DNA of 64,000 nucleotides from Blasia pusilla (GCA_050084515.1 CM114275.1:6324001-6388000); one strand, 5' to 3'. Positions 1 to 14,020 are shown, numbered from the stretch's first letter. Translations and numbers: made by a program. Notes: generated by a model from the sequence alone, not told the origin.

Positions 1-1400
1 CGGCATATGCCACACAACTCAATTCTAAATGCAAATAACTACTCCGTCCGCAACGTTATCCTCTAAAAAGTTCCAGAAACATTTCGAAAAAGATGCGAAT
101 ATGCTCTCCTGGAGCATTATCCTCGATGCAGATGAAGAGGAGTTAAGTGCGGTAGAAGAGACTTCTAGAAGAATATGCTCAGGGTATGCAACATTATCCC
201 CGATGCACAAAACGAGGAATAGCGGAGGAAATGCGGTAAAGAGACATCCGGAGGTATATTCTCATCGTCAAGACAAGCTAGGTCGAGTTAAATAAAGAAC
301 CGGAACAGTCTAAAACTCATTGGAGCGAGAGGCCTACACGACGACATCCTCATCGCTGATAATTTCTCCGATAGGTTCAGACCTACGCCCGGGCCACATA
401 CAGACTTAGAACTGCAAGACAGATCACGTTTGCTTGTCCCTGTGACTCCATTCACTTATTTGGAGAGAATCGAGTCAATCGACTTCATCAATTCTGAACG
501 CCATCATTGACTCGACAACTACCGGCCATGTGACCAATTTTACATGAAGTACTAGGTCGGATGAGCGTACTAGTGCATAGTAACACATTCATTAGAGAAG
601 TATCTTTGTCCCTCACGTCAACCGAATGTAACCACGGCACATGATCCTCAGGTCGGTCTCACATTGAGATTCCGAATACGGTCACAATCACGTACATCGA
701 TTTGTTCTCCCACCGTATGGTGCGGCTTCCTGCGAGAGAGTGACAGCCGCATGTAACCTCATCAGCACCGGCGCACAAGGATCACCACGAAGTCAGTCAA
801 AGCAACTGCACTGCTTTTCTGCAGCAGCAAGAGACTACAAGCCACAATAATCATGACGACACGGGTTCTTCTCCACCAAATTCGCCCTCTCCTCTCAGGG
901 ACGACGCGCACAGCGCGAGTAACTCTATCTCCAATTCCGTTTCACAACTTACACGCGCTGTCAGCACTGTTCGAGTGTGACGACACTACAACAACCCCTA
1001 CTACTACTACTACTACTACTGCACTGGTAACTGGATCTCGCTTTTGCCCAACCTGCTACTTATGGGGCTAGGGCGTAAACGTAGGCACTGTGCTGCCGGA
1101 GTGACGGTGTTCGGCCCGAACCCACGTTCGGATACTTGTGTGCCCTAACGCAGGACCGCCTAATCTCACTGGAGGCGTTAGGGGTTTTTCGGGGACAGCT
1201 CTATTATTGGTGGCGACTTGGGCACTTGGGGGTTCGTTCTTCCCCAACTGTACTCTGTCTTCTCCAAGGAGGGGAGAGCGGCCCTAAATATTTGTGGCGG
1301 CGTTAGGTCGCGTCCGCTTTGGTAGTCTGCTTGCTATTCTGGAAGAGGAATTAGTGAGGTTTGGATAATGTTGGACTTCTTTGACGTATATGACATTAAG
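1..1400. other. unassigned moderately GC-rich DNA
   Basis: I recognise no gene here. Open frames are short and unlike any family I know. A (CTA)n run lies at 998-1020. Complementary 9-base arms CCCTAACGC (about 1,145) and GCGTTAGGG (about 1,175) could form a small stem. Base composition changes sharply to AT-rich near 1,400. Confidence 0.4.
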
Positions 1401-4400
1401 GGATTAATGCACGACGCCAGAACGCTCTTGAACCATTAGTCCATCCATTTTTGTAGTTGAACAGGGAAGGATTTCTGAAAAATAAAATGTCATAAAGTTT
1501 TCTTTTCTTGAAAATTTAGGTTATCGTTATTTCTTTATATTTTCTAAATTAAATCTTAAGAAAAATCATCTATGAAGGTCGAAAATTTTGAATTTTTCTT
1601 TCCCTCCTCTATTCAAAAATCATTATCTCTCATTCTCTACTATTGAAAATTGAACATGAAAAAGGTTCTTGTGAAATCCTTTTTTCCTCCTTCAAAATCT
1701 TATTAAAAAAATAACAGCTTTTTCAGATTATCCCTTTCCTTCACTCTCCTATTAAAAATTAAATCCTTAAAAAATATTTTATGAAATCTTATTTTGGAAA
1801 AACTATCCATTTTTTCTTCCCTTTGTTTTACTAGCTTTTCTCTCTCTCTCTCTCTCTAGAATTAAATACCTCCATAAATTCCTTATGAAGCCATGGAACA
1901 TTGGCATGAAAAGATAGTTTGTCATGTGTAGTGTGCTAATCCAAATAATAGAACATATATTGTAAAATCCATATTGGATAGGTGATATAGTATACAATTG
2001 TGCACATGTCCCTTTGGACCCTTCCACATAATACCTTCATGGCCCTCCATCATCACAACTCACGATGGCAACACCTAACATACTCTCAAAATAGCGTGAC
2101 TTGCAATCACGCCCAAAATTTTCTATGATATATGTTGTAGGTATGCACAATCTTTAGAGTGAAACCTACAATCCCTGGATAATATCTACCTTTGCAAATA
2201 TTGGATATACAACATATCGCAACATATCCCAATGTTGAATAATAGCTAGGTTTTTGGCCATACATATCACTTCTCAAAATAACTCCATGCGTTGACAACA
2301 CACTCTAATCCATACTTATTGGTCACCCATGCCTACAATTTTTTCGACATATCTCTCCCCACCAACATATTGCCATACTTGTGTCTTAGTTGAATATGAA
2401 TTGATAACATCATCACTACACTAGTCCAATTCCCATAATAGGGATTTGGTGATTGCACATACGCCTACGAAAGGAAGAATGTGTACGCTCATAGATTATA
2501 TGTGGCATCTAAGGTTTTCAACATCAATGGCCCAGTGCAAACATGTCTACCACATCGCCACTTATATAAAAAATGGTTTCGTAACTTACTTGATAAATAT
2601 GTTGATGTGCACTCTACTACATGACCTAACTTGAGCCCCAAAATAGGATACTCCCAACGTGGAATGCCTTACAAACCATCACAAGACTCTCAAAATGGTC
2701 TTCCCCCACGGAGGCCTCACCTATCTCCATTTGGTCCTCTACTTTGTTACAAAGAAAACTCAAAATCAGTTAAACGTTGCCCCTATCACCATTCGATACT
2801 CTAAGCACCACTAATAGCGTACCATTAACAATACGTATGGTCTAAATGACACAAATCCTCCCAATAGTCAAATGTGAAACCCATGGGATACAACACAAGG
2901 CTCCTTACCAACACATCCTACAACTTGGTGCTAATCACCACCTCCTAAGCTCTCAACACATAATTACATATAGAGTATTTTGGATGCACTAGCACCATCA
3001 ATATTTCTGCATGATAAATTGTGACACACTTACACATCAAAGTGTTGTATGAATCCAGAGCAAACATTGATTCTGTAGTCCCAACCCTATGATTGCATGC
3101 TTTGCATCATGACCAAGTATTAGAGGTTGCACTCCTAAGTCCAAAAATACAAGTCTTGGATAACTAGAAGGTGATACCAAAAAGAAAAGAAAAGAAAAGA
3201 AAATTGTTCCTAGTTTTTGTCCAACATTTTAACAAGAGATATGTTTATCGTTTACTGGAACTAGTTTGCAACTTTGTCATCTTAGTTGTTGCATTATGCC
3301 ATATGCCACTAGAATCCATATGCCATCACTAGATCCTCCACTCTTAGAGTCACCAACTCAACCCCACCTACCTTTATACAAGAGGAAACAACATCATCAC
3401 TCTCACATAATATGGTGGCCAATTAGAACATCTTAGCTAGTCCCACGCCCACATTTCCAAATCTATAGTGGAAAGAAAGGGCACTCTATATAGTGCTATT
3501 TCCACTCCCAACTATGCACTCAACCTAAGCTTCTCCCAAGCTTAGAAAATATCTACCAACGTGCCGCTTACCACACTCCATCCCCTATTGGAGGCTGGAA
3601 TTATTTGACTAGGACCATTCATAGGTTCCTCATCATCTCCAATGATATAAACGACTATGCTAGATATGTTTGGCACGTACCCAACCTCTCCTTGCTTTGG
3701 TTCATAATGGCACTTGCATCCACCTACGCAACAATACATAAGAAATCCAAACCAAGACGTCCCACATCATCCTCGAGCGTAATCAATGCATCACTTCCAT
3801 CTCTAGCTAGATAGTCAATAAGAAAAACCACCAACTCTAATCACTGTACCATACCATGACATGAAGATCACTATCTATTATGCCTCCTCCACTACCTTCA
3901 ATTGATGGTGGAATTCCACAACCAAAATTATCACCAACACTATTAAACGCAATAGAAAAAAACCTCCCACCACCACCTAGCAATTGTGCCCTTCTAGAGT
4001 GTAACTCAAGGTGTATATCAAAACACCGCTCAAAGGTGCAATCCATATGGTGGAAATGGTCCCACTATCACATCCCTAAAATTAACACTGAAGTCTAACC
4101 TATATGATGTGGGGTCATATAGTCCTCACTAGAGTGTCATACATCACTTCACCAAGATGAGCCCCACGTGTCCAATAACTCAATTTGAAAAGGGGCATAA
4201 TATCCCTTGCCTCCAAAAACTCTTATATGTTACTTTACTTGTTGAGACCAATTTGCTCAAAGACACAAAAAGCATGCTCCAAATTCAGATCCTCGTCCAA
4301 TCCGCTTCAATTCACAATTAAGAGCTCTATACGACTATTATACTTGATGCACTTCAATCACTCCTTGAGTGGTTCGAACCAAACAACTCATTCAAGTATA

Positions 4401-7400
4401 AGACTTTTACGTGCTCTCTTCCAATTTTCGATTAAACTCTCATAACTCTTTGAGTTTCTTAATCCTTCACCCTTGGTAATTCTTGGCCAACACTTAGAAG
4501 AACTCAAACGTGGGTTTTAATTGAGTTCGCACATAGCTTCTTCACAATGAGATGGTGCCCCCAATATCACTCATCTCACTATCCATAGTAGATCCCTTTT
4601 CCCCATGAGAGCCATAGTTATGTGGAAAAACATGGGACACAGAGTTTGGATCCCAATATTGCCTCCAAAATTCAATCTCTATTGCATATTGCTCCCCAAA
4701 CTAAATATATTAGACAACTCATACCCTCTCCAAATGTATGAACAATCAAGTCCATATCGTAAGGGGAGTAAAGGAGGAGGGACTACTTATCCTTTGCATT
4801 GTACACAAAGAGTTAAACTCTCAATAAAGTCAAGAAGTTTAATGACATGATTACACCATGTAACCATCCTTTGTTAGTCATAAAACATGTCGACCTTGAT
4901 AACTTCTTTTTGCATTCAGAGTCTTCTCTATGGTTCAAATACGCAAGATAGGGAGGAGGGTCTTCTCCAAATATCCATATCCAAGAAAGACATAAAGATC
5001 CTACCAACCATGGAAATTGAGGTAGCTTCAATCCATAACATATATGTTCAAATTCATAACCCCATGTATGAAGACAAGAAATAAGATTTTGAGGCAAATC
5101 CTTGATAGAGAGAAATTTGGTCATGGACGCCACCACCTTCACTCCACTTCATGGAGGTCTTGATCCAAATGTTTTGGGGAAAGTTGAACCCATTGTTCAT
5201 AGTGGATTTAATCTTGACTATGTGGTGGTAGTAAAAGGGTTGTGAGGGAGGGTGGATGGATGGATGTTTTGGTGATAGTTATCAAGAAGATGTCATTTTT
5301 ACCCAACTTCTCCCTAGAAGAATAATTCCTCCAAAAATCAATAAAAGTAAAGAAATGCCATCCAAGTATAGGATCCATAAGTAGCTCTCAAATAAGGAGT
5401 CAGAGTTACGCTTTGGATTGTGATAAACCTTCAATATTGATGCATGAGGACCTTGTTGTGATGGGAATAGTAGACTTAATTGAGAGACACACCACATCTG
5501 ACTCTTTCTCACAAACTCCCATTAGATATATAGTGTTTTGGTAGTGCTAGTGGAAGTTGTGAGTATCTAGCAACGTGTCTCAATTTCCTACTTTATTGGA
5601 GTGTAAGTGAATGGGTGAATTGATAGTTATTAGCAATATTTGCAAATAGTTGTGAGAATTTTAGGATGGAAAGTGTGTGTTTACCTTGTGAGAGAGTGGT
5701 GAAAGAGGTGGGTATGGACTTGATGCAAATTTGATTCTAGAGTTTAGAAAAAATCTATGGGGAAAAATACTTAATGCTTCTTGGAGAAGGTGGAATAAGA
5801 ATTCCTTGCATTAAACAATGTTGACCACATGCTAAAATTTGATAATATATAACTATCCATAATCAAAGAAGCTGATTTCCTATTCTGATATATAGTGCCA
5901 ACAAACCTATCATATGAAGATGTAACTTGTATGCTAATCCAAAACTAAATGTTTTCAAGTTCGATGTATACTATTGAGTAAAGGGACCCATGGATGTACA
6001 TAAATCACTCATGTAATCATAGAGATGTTGAGATTTTTATCTCACCATAAGAATAATCATGTGATCATGGATGGTTATTTTGGATCAATGAGATTTTTCA
6101 TTATTTGGTTGGCATTGAGATTCTTTGCTTAGATATAGTATGAACTAATAGAGTGGGTTGGCCAACTTGGCCCTCATTGTTTGGGCTAAAAAATTCTGAA
6201 AGTAGAATTTGGTGAATTGAGTAATTTGAGTGGGAGGACACTCTTAACTAAGTTGTCACATAGCACGTTGTGAGTGGATGGATAACCATAGTGTAGCACT
6301 ATGGTCCATATTTTCCTATTCTGCCCATTCCAACTTTGGATTAATGAGGTGGGATGACAATTCATAGAGTTACTTGGATATTTCCACTAGTCTCATGCTT
6401 TTCAAATATCATGCTCTATTGCATGGTGTTGATGAGTATGACTAGATGCACTAAATGGTGCTATTGGCTCTTTCTTTTTGGCTTGGATTGTGGCTTTTTT
6501 TGTTGTTATTTTTGGAACCTCTACACCTCTATTAAATCATGTATTTCCATTTCCCCTTTTGGAATTAATGGTATTTGAGTCCCTCCCATCAAGTCTTGAT
6601 TGTCAAAAAGAGCCATTTAAAGTATCAATTACAAATTAAGGTATAGGGGTTGTTTTGGATAAAACAATACCTCATAAATAATAGTAAGATGCAGTGGACC
6701 TTTGCCCCATAAAATATTAGAGAAATGGAGACTCCTCTAAGTAAATTGAAAATAAAACATCCCTCAAAGATATGGCTACGTCGAAATTATACCCCAAAAG
6801 ATTCTCATGGAAAGTTAAAAACTACCCCCCTTTCATTTCCAATGGGTGCCTAGTTTCCAAGGATTAAACTGGGCCCATCGTGTAAGGGTTAACTAATCCC
6901 ATGCCTGAACAAAATACCTTCTCAAGGTTACAAGGACTAGTTAGGGCATGTGAGGGACCGTGCGATGCACAGTCTTTTACACATGTATGCCCCGGCTCTA
7001 TAATTTTATATATAAATGTGTCCGTGCGTCACGTGTCACCATTTGAAGATGTCAAAAGTGCCACATGTCGCCATTTGAAGGTGTGACCATTTGAGAAGTG
7101 CTCCTCAAATTATAATATAGATCCGCACTAACTCATGGAAAGGAGAATCTATTCTCTTTTCAAACATACAATCATAAATTTGTTTATTTAAAATTTAAAA
7201 TTTATATTATTATTATATTGTGTCTTTTTGATTTGCAAGCACCTCTTTATTTGACATCGGACAACAAGTAAATACTTCATATTCTACCCAAAAAAATTCG
7301 ATTTCTTTTCATATACTTAATATTTAAAAAACAATTTATATACATCATATTAATTCTTTCAAATACTATACTCTAACAAAAACTTTTCAGACAAGTTTTA
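1401..7400. other. AT-rich intergenic DNA, no gene recognised
   Basis: About 6 kb with only short, stop-limited frames on both strands and no domain motif, tRNA or transposon terminus that I can support. An (AAAAG)n run is at about 3,179-3,203 and a short CT run at about 1,843-1,858. It may be old, unrecognisable repeat sequence. Confidence 0.4.
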
Positions 7401-8470
7401 TTTTATTTCGAGTGCATCTCTCGCACTATATAAATATGAACCGTGACCGGCTCACTTCCCGGTGTCTCTCGAGGATCGGAGAACACCACTCATGACGGCG
7501 GCCAAGTTAGGGTTGGCAAAGGATGGATGAACGAGCGAAGGACTTTCGAATGTCACGGCGTGTATGTTCGTTCACCTTCACGTGACGAGCGGGAGGAGCG
7601 GAACTACAGTTGCGTGAAATTGCAGACTCGTTTGTTTGTTTAGGCCCCGCCACTACTGCAAAGTGTGGAATCAGTCACTGGGCTTCGTCCAGTCCCTGGC
7701 CAGATTGTCTAGCACCAGTCGACAATCTCCAGATTAAAGCTGATACGCTTTTGCTCCCCAGTCTGCGCCAGCTTCCTCATAAATCGCTGGTCCCCGCGGG
7801 CCAGAGCATCCGCGGATCAATCGACCTCGAGAAGCGAATATCCACAAGGTGTGGCCCGGGAAGCGTTAAAATTATTCTTTCTTCTCGTGTGAAATTGTGC
7901 ACGGTAATAAAATCACTCTGGCTGTTTCAGGAGCGAACCTGTTCTTCTTCCGCGAGTATCGCGAATTTGTTAACAGATGTTCTTACCAATGTTGAGGTGA
8001 AGGTAAGGTAAATGAAGAGAGATCCGAGTAAAGAGTATCGTGTTTACCATCGGTATCCCTATCCCAAAAGCAAGAGGTTGCTGTGATCATCCCGGCACCG
8101 TTCTTCTGCATGATGATGCACGTCACTGTGTGCCACCACAAACGTCAGCATTAGACGGAGTCAGAATGATTGCAGCCTCACTCGCGCACTCGTAGACATG
8201 ATCATCTTGAAGTTGAGGAACGCACGCGCAACGAGATCTTAATTGGCGATGATAGGTTGGTGAGAGAAATGGCTGAAATATGAACTGACAGCTATCTTTG
8301 TCCACACCAATCATGCACAGGTATGACCTATTTACTTTTCCTGAATGGTCACTGCTATCCAGCCAAGATCTACTCCCAGAAAATTGTCTGCATGCAAGTT
8401 TGTTCGTTCGTTTGACTGATCATAGAGTTTACTTGCGCACGATCATGGCATTTCCAAGCTTTTCTCGCAG

Positions 8471-8620
8471 TCCCTCCCGGCTCCAAGAAAGCGTACCGAT
8501 ATATTTGAAAGGCTTGGCCAAGTTGGTCAAGCGTTTCATGCACACTTCAGCAATCCCATTGGTCCAATGTGTCACCTGTGGAATGGGAAACTCGCATCAA
8601 TTTCGTGTCCGCAGATTTAG
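8471..8620 (+). CDS. candidate terminal exon, unknown protein
   Basis: A 49-codon frame follows a strong acceptor (pyrimidine-rich tract then CGCAG at 8,466-8,470) and ends in TAG. The peptide looks protein-like, with a basic start (PRKRTDIFERLG) and a Cys/His/Trp-bearing end, but I do not recognise a family. A phase-0 donor (CACAG|GTATGA) lies 150 bp upstream. This could be the last exon of the locus at 7.4-8.6 kb or a chance open frame. Confidence 0.2.
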   Translation, partial: SLPAPRKRTDIFERLGQVGQAFHAHFSNPIGPMCHLWNGKLASISCPQI

Positions 8621-10318
8621 TACCTCCGTCTTTAGAGATCGACAACCTAGTGGTACAAGAAACCACATGAGTGTTCACGAACTACCTTCGGAGGGAGATT
8701 CGAGCCGTAAGTGATCCACCTGGTAGATCCTTCAGCGGGTAATCAGTCGTCTGCCTACCTTTCTTTCCGCGCTCCAATTCCTTTTTAACTTTTCTTGTCG
8801 GAGATGAGTGGAGCTACAGGTGGTGATAGGACTTCCGTCGGCAGGGTATGAGAACGCGCTCACCTTATCGTGATTGAATTGAGAACTAACGACCGCTTCA
8901 TCGATCGAGTCTTTGATGATACCATTGATTTCATCGGCCAAGAATATGCCCTGCACGCGCTCAGCGTCATCGCCAGGAAGGCTGACTCAATGAAACGGAC
9001 TCTCTATAAGCTTTCTGAAAGATTTTGAGTCAGATCGAATCGTCGCTGCAGATGCAAGGAAACAATAACGTGCATCAATCTAACCATTAGCACATAAATT
9101 TGGAGTCAGAGCAGACCTCATCTAAAATCTTTCCCGCCATGGAAGTTTTGAGTGCTTTGCAGCAATGGCAGCCTCAGAACGGTTGCTTTCGCAGTAAAGT
9201 GGCGAGTTCGACAAGGTGCTGAACCAGTAGCCGGAGTTTCCTAGAGCCGTAGGATTTTTCAGTTGCCAGAGTCTCAAAATGCCTAAACAGAACTAGCCGA
9301 AATCTAAGTGACCGACTTGCTCGTCATTCAGAGTCACATTTCTGATGACAATGAGGCAAACCTAAACTTAGAAACGTCGTGTGTAGAAATTCGAAATTCC
9401 GTTACCTGGATCAGACCTCTTAATTCGCGTAGCAGATTCTGAACCTTTCTGATAATAACCTGCTCGCCACTATTGTGCACTTTGTGAAAACATGACTTTG
9501 GCTGGGCACCCGAAACTGTTCTTTCAAAATCACGGCAAAACCGTGCTCTGCCTTATCCGCTACTTTTCCCGGCACAGAGCTTTTGACAGAGTACCCAAGA
9601 AGGCACAGTACAGACGATTCTAACGTCTATTCGAAACCACCTATGTCTACAATCCTGAGAAAAAACCGCTGCCTACTATTCGGCGACAGCACCTGAAGAT
9701 CAATCTATATGGTCTTAAATGCTAATGAACAATCAAATAGCGGTGGATTAACTCAGCTTTTTCGAATCCACACATCGGCGGAGAGGGACTGACTAAAAGC
9801 CATCTTACCTCGTGGAGCATCGTGAACAAACCTCGTCTTTCCACTTACCTACCTTTCTGTATTGGGAAGAGGTATTACGTAAGCGAGCTGTGCTCATTGA
9901 CAGATCGGATTCAGGTGAGCGATTTTGCCAAGGTCTCCACCCAGCGACGCTTTCAATTCCGTAGGAACTACGTGAGTGGAATGCCCACATATTGCACTCT
10001 CACTGGTGGACGTCACGTTCAGATAAGACTTGTTGAGACTACACAGAAGAAATGTGAGGCGAGACTAAAGATTCGACTAGCGTGGCCTCATAGCTAGCGA
10101 GATAATATGAATGCAGTTGGCGTGCGTTGGTATGAGTTGCGAAAAGTCTTATTCCCGCCATCAAGAGAGATCCTCTTCGACTAGTGATGCGATTCAGAGA
10201 CGGACACAGCTTGTGTACTCTAGGCTATCTGCGGCGCTGCGTGGTGGACATCGTAGTTGAGAGATCGATGAAAGTCGTGTTAGTGAGTCGATGTATCTGG
10301 GATATGTGACGTGCAATT

Positions 10319-10775
10319 GATCACGAGACGGTTTTTGTGTACAATTTGGTGAGGCGAAGCACTACTGCGTTATATTCGACGTTACGTGGTGCATATGGAG
10401 ACGGAGTTGAGGGCTGCGATTTTCGTGAATCGACATATCTTCTGTTAGTCATCCTGTGCAAAACAGACGGTAATTGTCGATGCAGCGGATCACACGAGTC
10501 GGCTTCTATGGACGATTTTCTAATGGAAAGCCCAAATATTCTGCCGAGCACGGAATCGACGACTGGGGTGCCTGACAGGATACATCTTGTATTAGTCATG
10601 GATCTCTTACTAGTAATCCTGCGCGAAACCAACAGTTATTTCCAACGCAAATGATCACGAGGCGGCTTCTGTGGACAACTTCAAAATGCAAAGCCCAAAG
10701 ATTCTGCTGAGAACGGAATGGACGTCTGTAGGGATAGTGAATGGATGCATCTCGTACTGGTCATTCTGCCCAAAA
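10319..10775 (+). repeat. three degenerate tandem units of about 165-169 bp
   Basis: Units start at GATCACGAG-like sequences at 10,319, 10,488 and 10,653. Units two and three share long blocks such as AAGCCCAAA.ATTCTGC and GG.GGCTTCT.TGGAC. Units two and three also align as protein in one frame, with a shared pattern S-[MV]-D-[DN]-F-x-M-[EQ]-S-P-x-I-L, but a TGA separates them. Whether this was ever coding is unknown. Confidence 0.65.
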
Positions 10776-10817
10776 GCAACAATAATCACCACCCGTTTTG
10801 GGCAGAATGACCAATAC
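10754..10817. repeat. foldback with 18-bp perfect arms
   Basis: Left arm 10,758-10,775 (TGGTCATTCTGCCCAAAA) and right arm 10,796-10,813 are exact reverse complements around a 20-base loop. Allowing one mismatch, the arms extend to 10,754 and 10,817. The left arm is the end of the third tandem unit, so the right arm is probably an inverted copy made by template switching. Confidence 0.9.
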
Positions 10818-11400
10818 TATTTATGCCACGAGAAGACTTCTTGCATTCGCAAATTGTCCACAGCAATCTTGCCAGGTTGACTACACAGTCCAGAAGTACG
10901 ATATTCACGCCGTGATTAGAATTGGCCTACGGCATACATCGACTCTAAACACCACACGATTGCATGTTGCCAGCACACGCAAACTGGCACCATAAATCCA
11001 TGATGGACGATCCTACGCGAATTCTCTTCCCCATGTTCACCACAAAGGTAATGGTTGAGGTAATCCTTAAGCAGACAGGAATCTGGATACGTCCAAACAC
11101 AGCTCACATATCTCCGTTTAAAGCAGTGGTAGCTAGAGCTGATGTGGAACCTCATAAGCCATTAGTCCAATGCGCTGCATTCATCGATGCAACTAGCTAG
11201 TCTGTCATCCTACCTGTGGAAAGTCAGGTTTGTTGATGCCGTGAAGGTGTGTAGTATCTTTGGGACGGTTTGATGTGATCTACCACTCTTAACCCATGTG
11301 CATTCCAAGGTACGACCTAAGCCCTCGAACTACTTATGAAGCGGTATAACTGCCAAACAAACGGTTGTTGGAAATGATTATGAATCCTATCTGTACGCAG

Positions 11401-11953
11401 GGTTCTGCACGATTCCTTTTGAAACAGGGAGTAAAGCCACCTTCCGGCCTAATTGATTACGTTATTCAGGGGAGATTGGCATTAGAGTTTGAGGATATTC
11501 TTCAGTCGATCCCTGCTCGAGGTCAGGAATCTCGAGTAAGTCCTGTGTAGGAACGTCATAGACGAGTCGTGGCGAAGATTCGTTGTTGAAGTGTGCATAC
11601 GAGATAGCCTCTCAAGTATTACAGGGCATGCCGGCCTTCATCCCGTAGCTGTTTGCGATGCATGCTGGCATGTCTTTGCTCTAGGTCATTCCACTGATTT
11701 CCCTGAAGTTGAAGACATCGACTGGTGTGGATTATTCCGATAAGAGAATGGTATGTATAGAGCCTCGGTGGTTCGCGTTCATCACCTGCTCCCTTGTTTC
11801 ATACGCCAGCTGCGAAAGTCTTCGACTACTAGCGGCAGTTTCGACATGGAGGCAAACTCATACCAGCCTGCTGAAATCCGTTGTGATGGACAGTGCATTG
11901 GTGATGAGATTTACGGACTTCCCAGAATTTCGACAGCAATCTATCCCACTCAG
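11401..11953 (+). CDS. candidate three-exon segment, unknown protein
   Basis: Three consecutive segments are each open, flanked by acceptor AG and donor GT, and all in phase 0: 11,401-11,535 (45 codons, donor GTAAGT), 11,685-11,750 (22 codons, acceptor TTTGCTCTAG, donor GTATGT) and 11,810-11,953 (48 codons, acceptor CGCCAG, donor GTACAC). Together they give 115 codons without a stop. I do not recognise the sequence and found neither a convincing start nor an end. The upstream frame contains a TAG at 11,198. Regard this as a gene model to test. Confidence 0.25.
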
Positions 11954-12900
11954 GTACACCTCGCTTGTATCTGCGAGTGCGCATTGCGAGGAGTTCAGGA
12001 CAGCATTCCGAGACATCGGGGAGCCTCAGCGACCCCAAGACCAGACAAGTTCCTAATAAACTCCAAACTGGGCGACGCTAGAGTTCAGAGATGTAGAACC
12101 ACAGATTGAGCTGGTAACGATTGGCCGAGACCCCGCACCAGCTCACCCATTTGTGGCCCCGTTTTTATACCTGAAACTGACGGGGGACCATGCTCATCAT
12201 ATTCGCAAATCCCTGCTTTTAGTTCAGGTGGATAATGTACACAAAAGACCTTCAGATTGGCAATTCATCGGCAAAGCATTTCTGCTGTTACGCCCCGAAA
12301 GATGGTGTTCTTTGTAATTGCAATCTCATCATAGGTCCCAGCTACCAAGATGAGCTTCCTTTAGGCTGAAAAGGTACAAGGTTGGATTGCTCGACAGCCT
12401 GCCCACAAGAAGGTTCGTCAGATGCCCGCACAACCAAATAATTCTGTGTACTCTTAGGGTTACTCCTAGCTCCAGGAAATCAGCAGAGGCGAATACCATG
12501 ACTGCATCCTACGAGTAGCTGAAAAAACTCTAGACAGACGAGTTCCTGAGGCCATACGACAAGTTCCTGGCGGACAGGAATAATCTAAAAACGGGAGACA
12601 ACGAGCTGCCGTAGGCTGTCACACCACCACGATGGTGAGTCTTGAAACAGGCTAATCACGGCGTCATTGCCGCTTCCCGCTGATTTACCTCCCCATCACT
12701 CAGGTGTCAAGGACGAATCGACGACATTAACAATATGCAAGCACCTCGCGTGATGCAGAGGTCGAACCACATGATGCGAAATTTGAAGAAACCACTGCGT
12801 CTAATGACAGCAGCCACCTCCCACTCTCACCAAAACGAAGCATGGACTGCCACCGCCTGTTCTCTAGAGGTGGGAAGGCTTCTTATACAAGTATCAGATT

Positions 12901-14020
12901 AGGGTTAGGGTTTGAGACCGCCTGCCTCCGGCTCTGGAGGAAAACACCTCTCCAGCGGGCTCGCAGACTGTCACTTTTTCATGTCTTCTCTTTTGTTTAC
13001 TTGTTAGGAAAGAATAGGCCCCCATGGCCTCGTATTTGTACTCTATTTTACCGTGAGAATGGAGTGGGCAAAGGAATTAGGATTTTTGGTAAGGGTGGAA
13101 ACTTAAGATTACTTTTAGAATACTAGTAAGCTGCCTTGCGATGATGCACGGGAGAAGTAAGGTAGTATAGAGGCAAGATACCTTTTATCAAAATTATTTC
13201 ATCTCAATATTTCTTCGTTAGCATATGCAAAATTTAACATAAGATCCAAGTTCTACAGTCAGGTCAGGTTTCTTGGTTTACCCCTAAAACCACTGCCGTT
13301 GCATTCTTTTTGGCCGACGCTCATCTCTAGCTCGCCGAGATATGACTGCGTGGGACAAATCCGAGCGTTTCGATCGACTGCCTCAGACAGACCCAAGCGT
13401 AGCAAAAGTCACATGCCCACGAGGTGCGCACGAATGCCTCGGACAGACCCGAGCGAGCCGGACAGAAGTCGCACGAAGCGGCCCAATGCCTCCACCTCCA
13501 CACCACCCGGGATCAAACATGAGGCCTCTTGAATGGCGCCCATCTGCCCTTACCAACCTTCCACCATCTCCATCTTGCCCTCAAAGGCATGTAGTTTTTA
13601 TTAGTCCCTTGTTGTGCGTCTCGGTCGTGAGTCCCTCACACTATCCAACTCCTTCCGAAAGGAGTTTGATGCACGGCCCCGCGGGGGGCCAAATTTCTCA
13701 GGAGAAAGGCATCGCATGCCTTCATCCCTCTATGCGATGAGCTCCATGATCGCTTCCCTTCCCTGCACTTGAAAACCGTCAAAACTCTCCACAACAGCAG
13801 CTCTCCCTCGAATCTAGGGAAATGGTGCGCAACTGAAGTGAAAGAAATGTGGTGAAATGAAATGACGATAGCCTTCTGGGTCCCGAGTCTCGGGAGCGGC
13901 TACTGGGGAGTGGAGGAGGTGGCTCAAAACGACAAATCTCTTAGGTTGAGGAGGCGGTATCGACATAGAAGATTGAAGAGAGAGGTTCAGACACGAGCAA
14001 TTGGTGCATAGTGAGGGCGA
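12901..14020. other. unassigned GC-rich DNA
   Basis: No gene is supported. A two-unit AGGGTT run (about 12,900-12,913) is too short to be telomeric. At 13,370-13,480 a C/G-rich phrase (CTCRGACAGACCC) occurs twice. A GGCCCC/GGGGCC-type stem lies near 13,676. Confidence 0.4.

Larger units (their letters stand above)
7401..12900 (+). other. GC-richer island, possible unrecognised spliced locus
   Basis: The stretch has no long open frame, but several short open segments are bounded by good splice signals, most of them in phase 0. Examples are 7,931-8,002 (after a pyrimidine-rich AG, before GTAAGG; 24 codons) and the segments listed separately at 8,471 and 11,401. A candidate start with a following GTATGT donor lies at about 7,524. 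I could not join these into one coherent protein and recognise no domain. The alternative is chance open frames in non-coding DNA. Confidence 0.25.

Noticed and set aside
4365-4385. Possible tRNA B-box GGTTCGAACC
   Set aside because: It is a palindrome without A-box, acceptor stem or cloverleaf on either strand.
4813-5142. 109-codon minus-strand frame in AT-rich DNA
   Set aside because: No motif, no codon bias or splice context; typical chance frame.
12896-12915. Telomere-like TTAGGGTTAGGGTTT
   Set aside because: Only about two units; too short for an interstitial telomere and common by chance in plant promoters.
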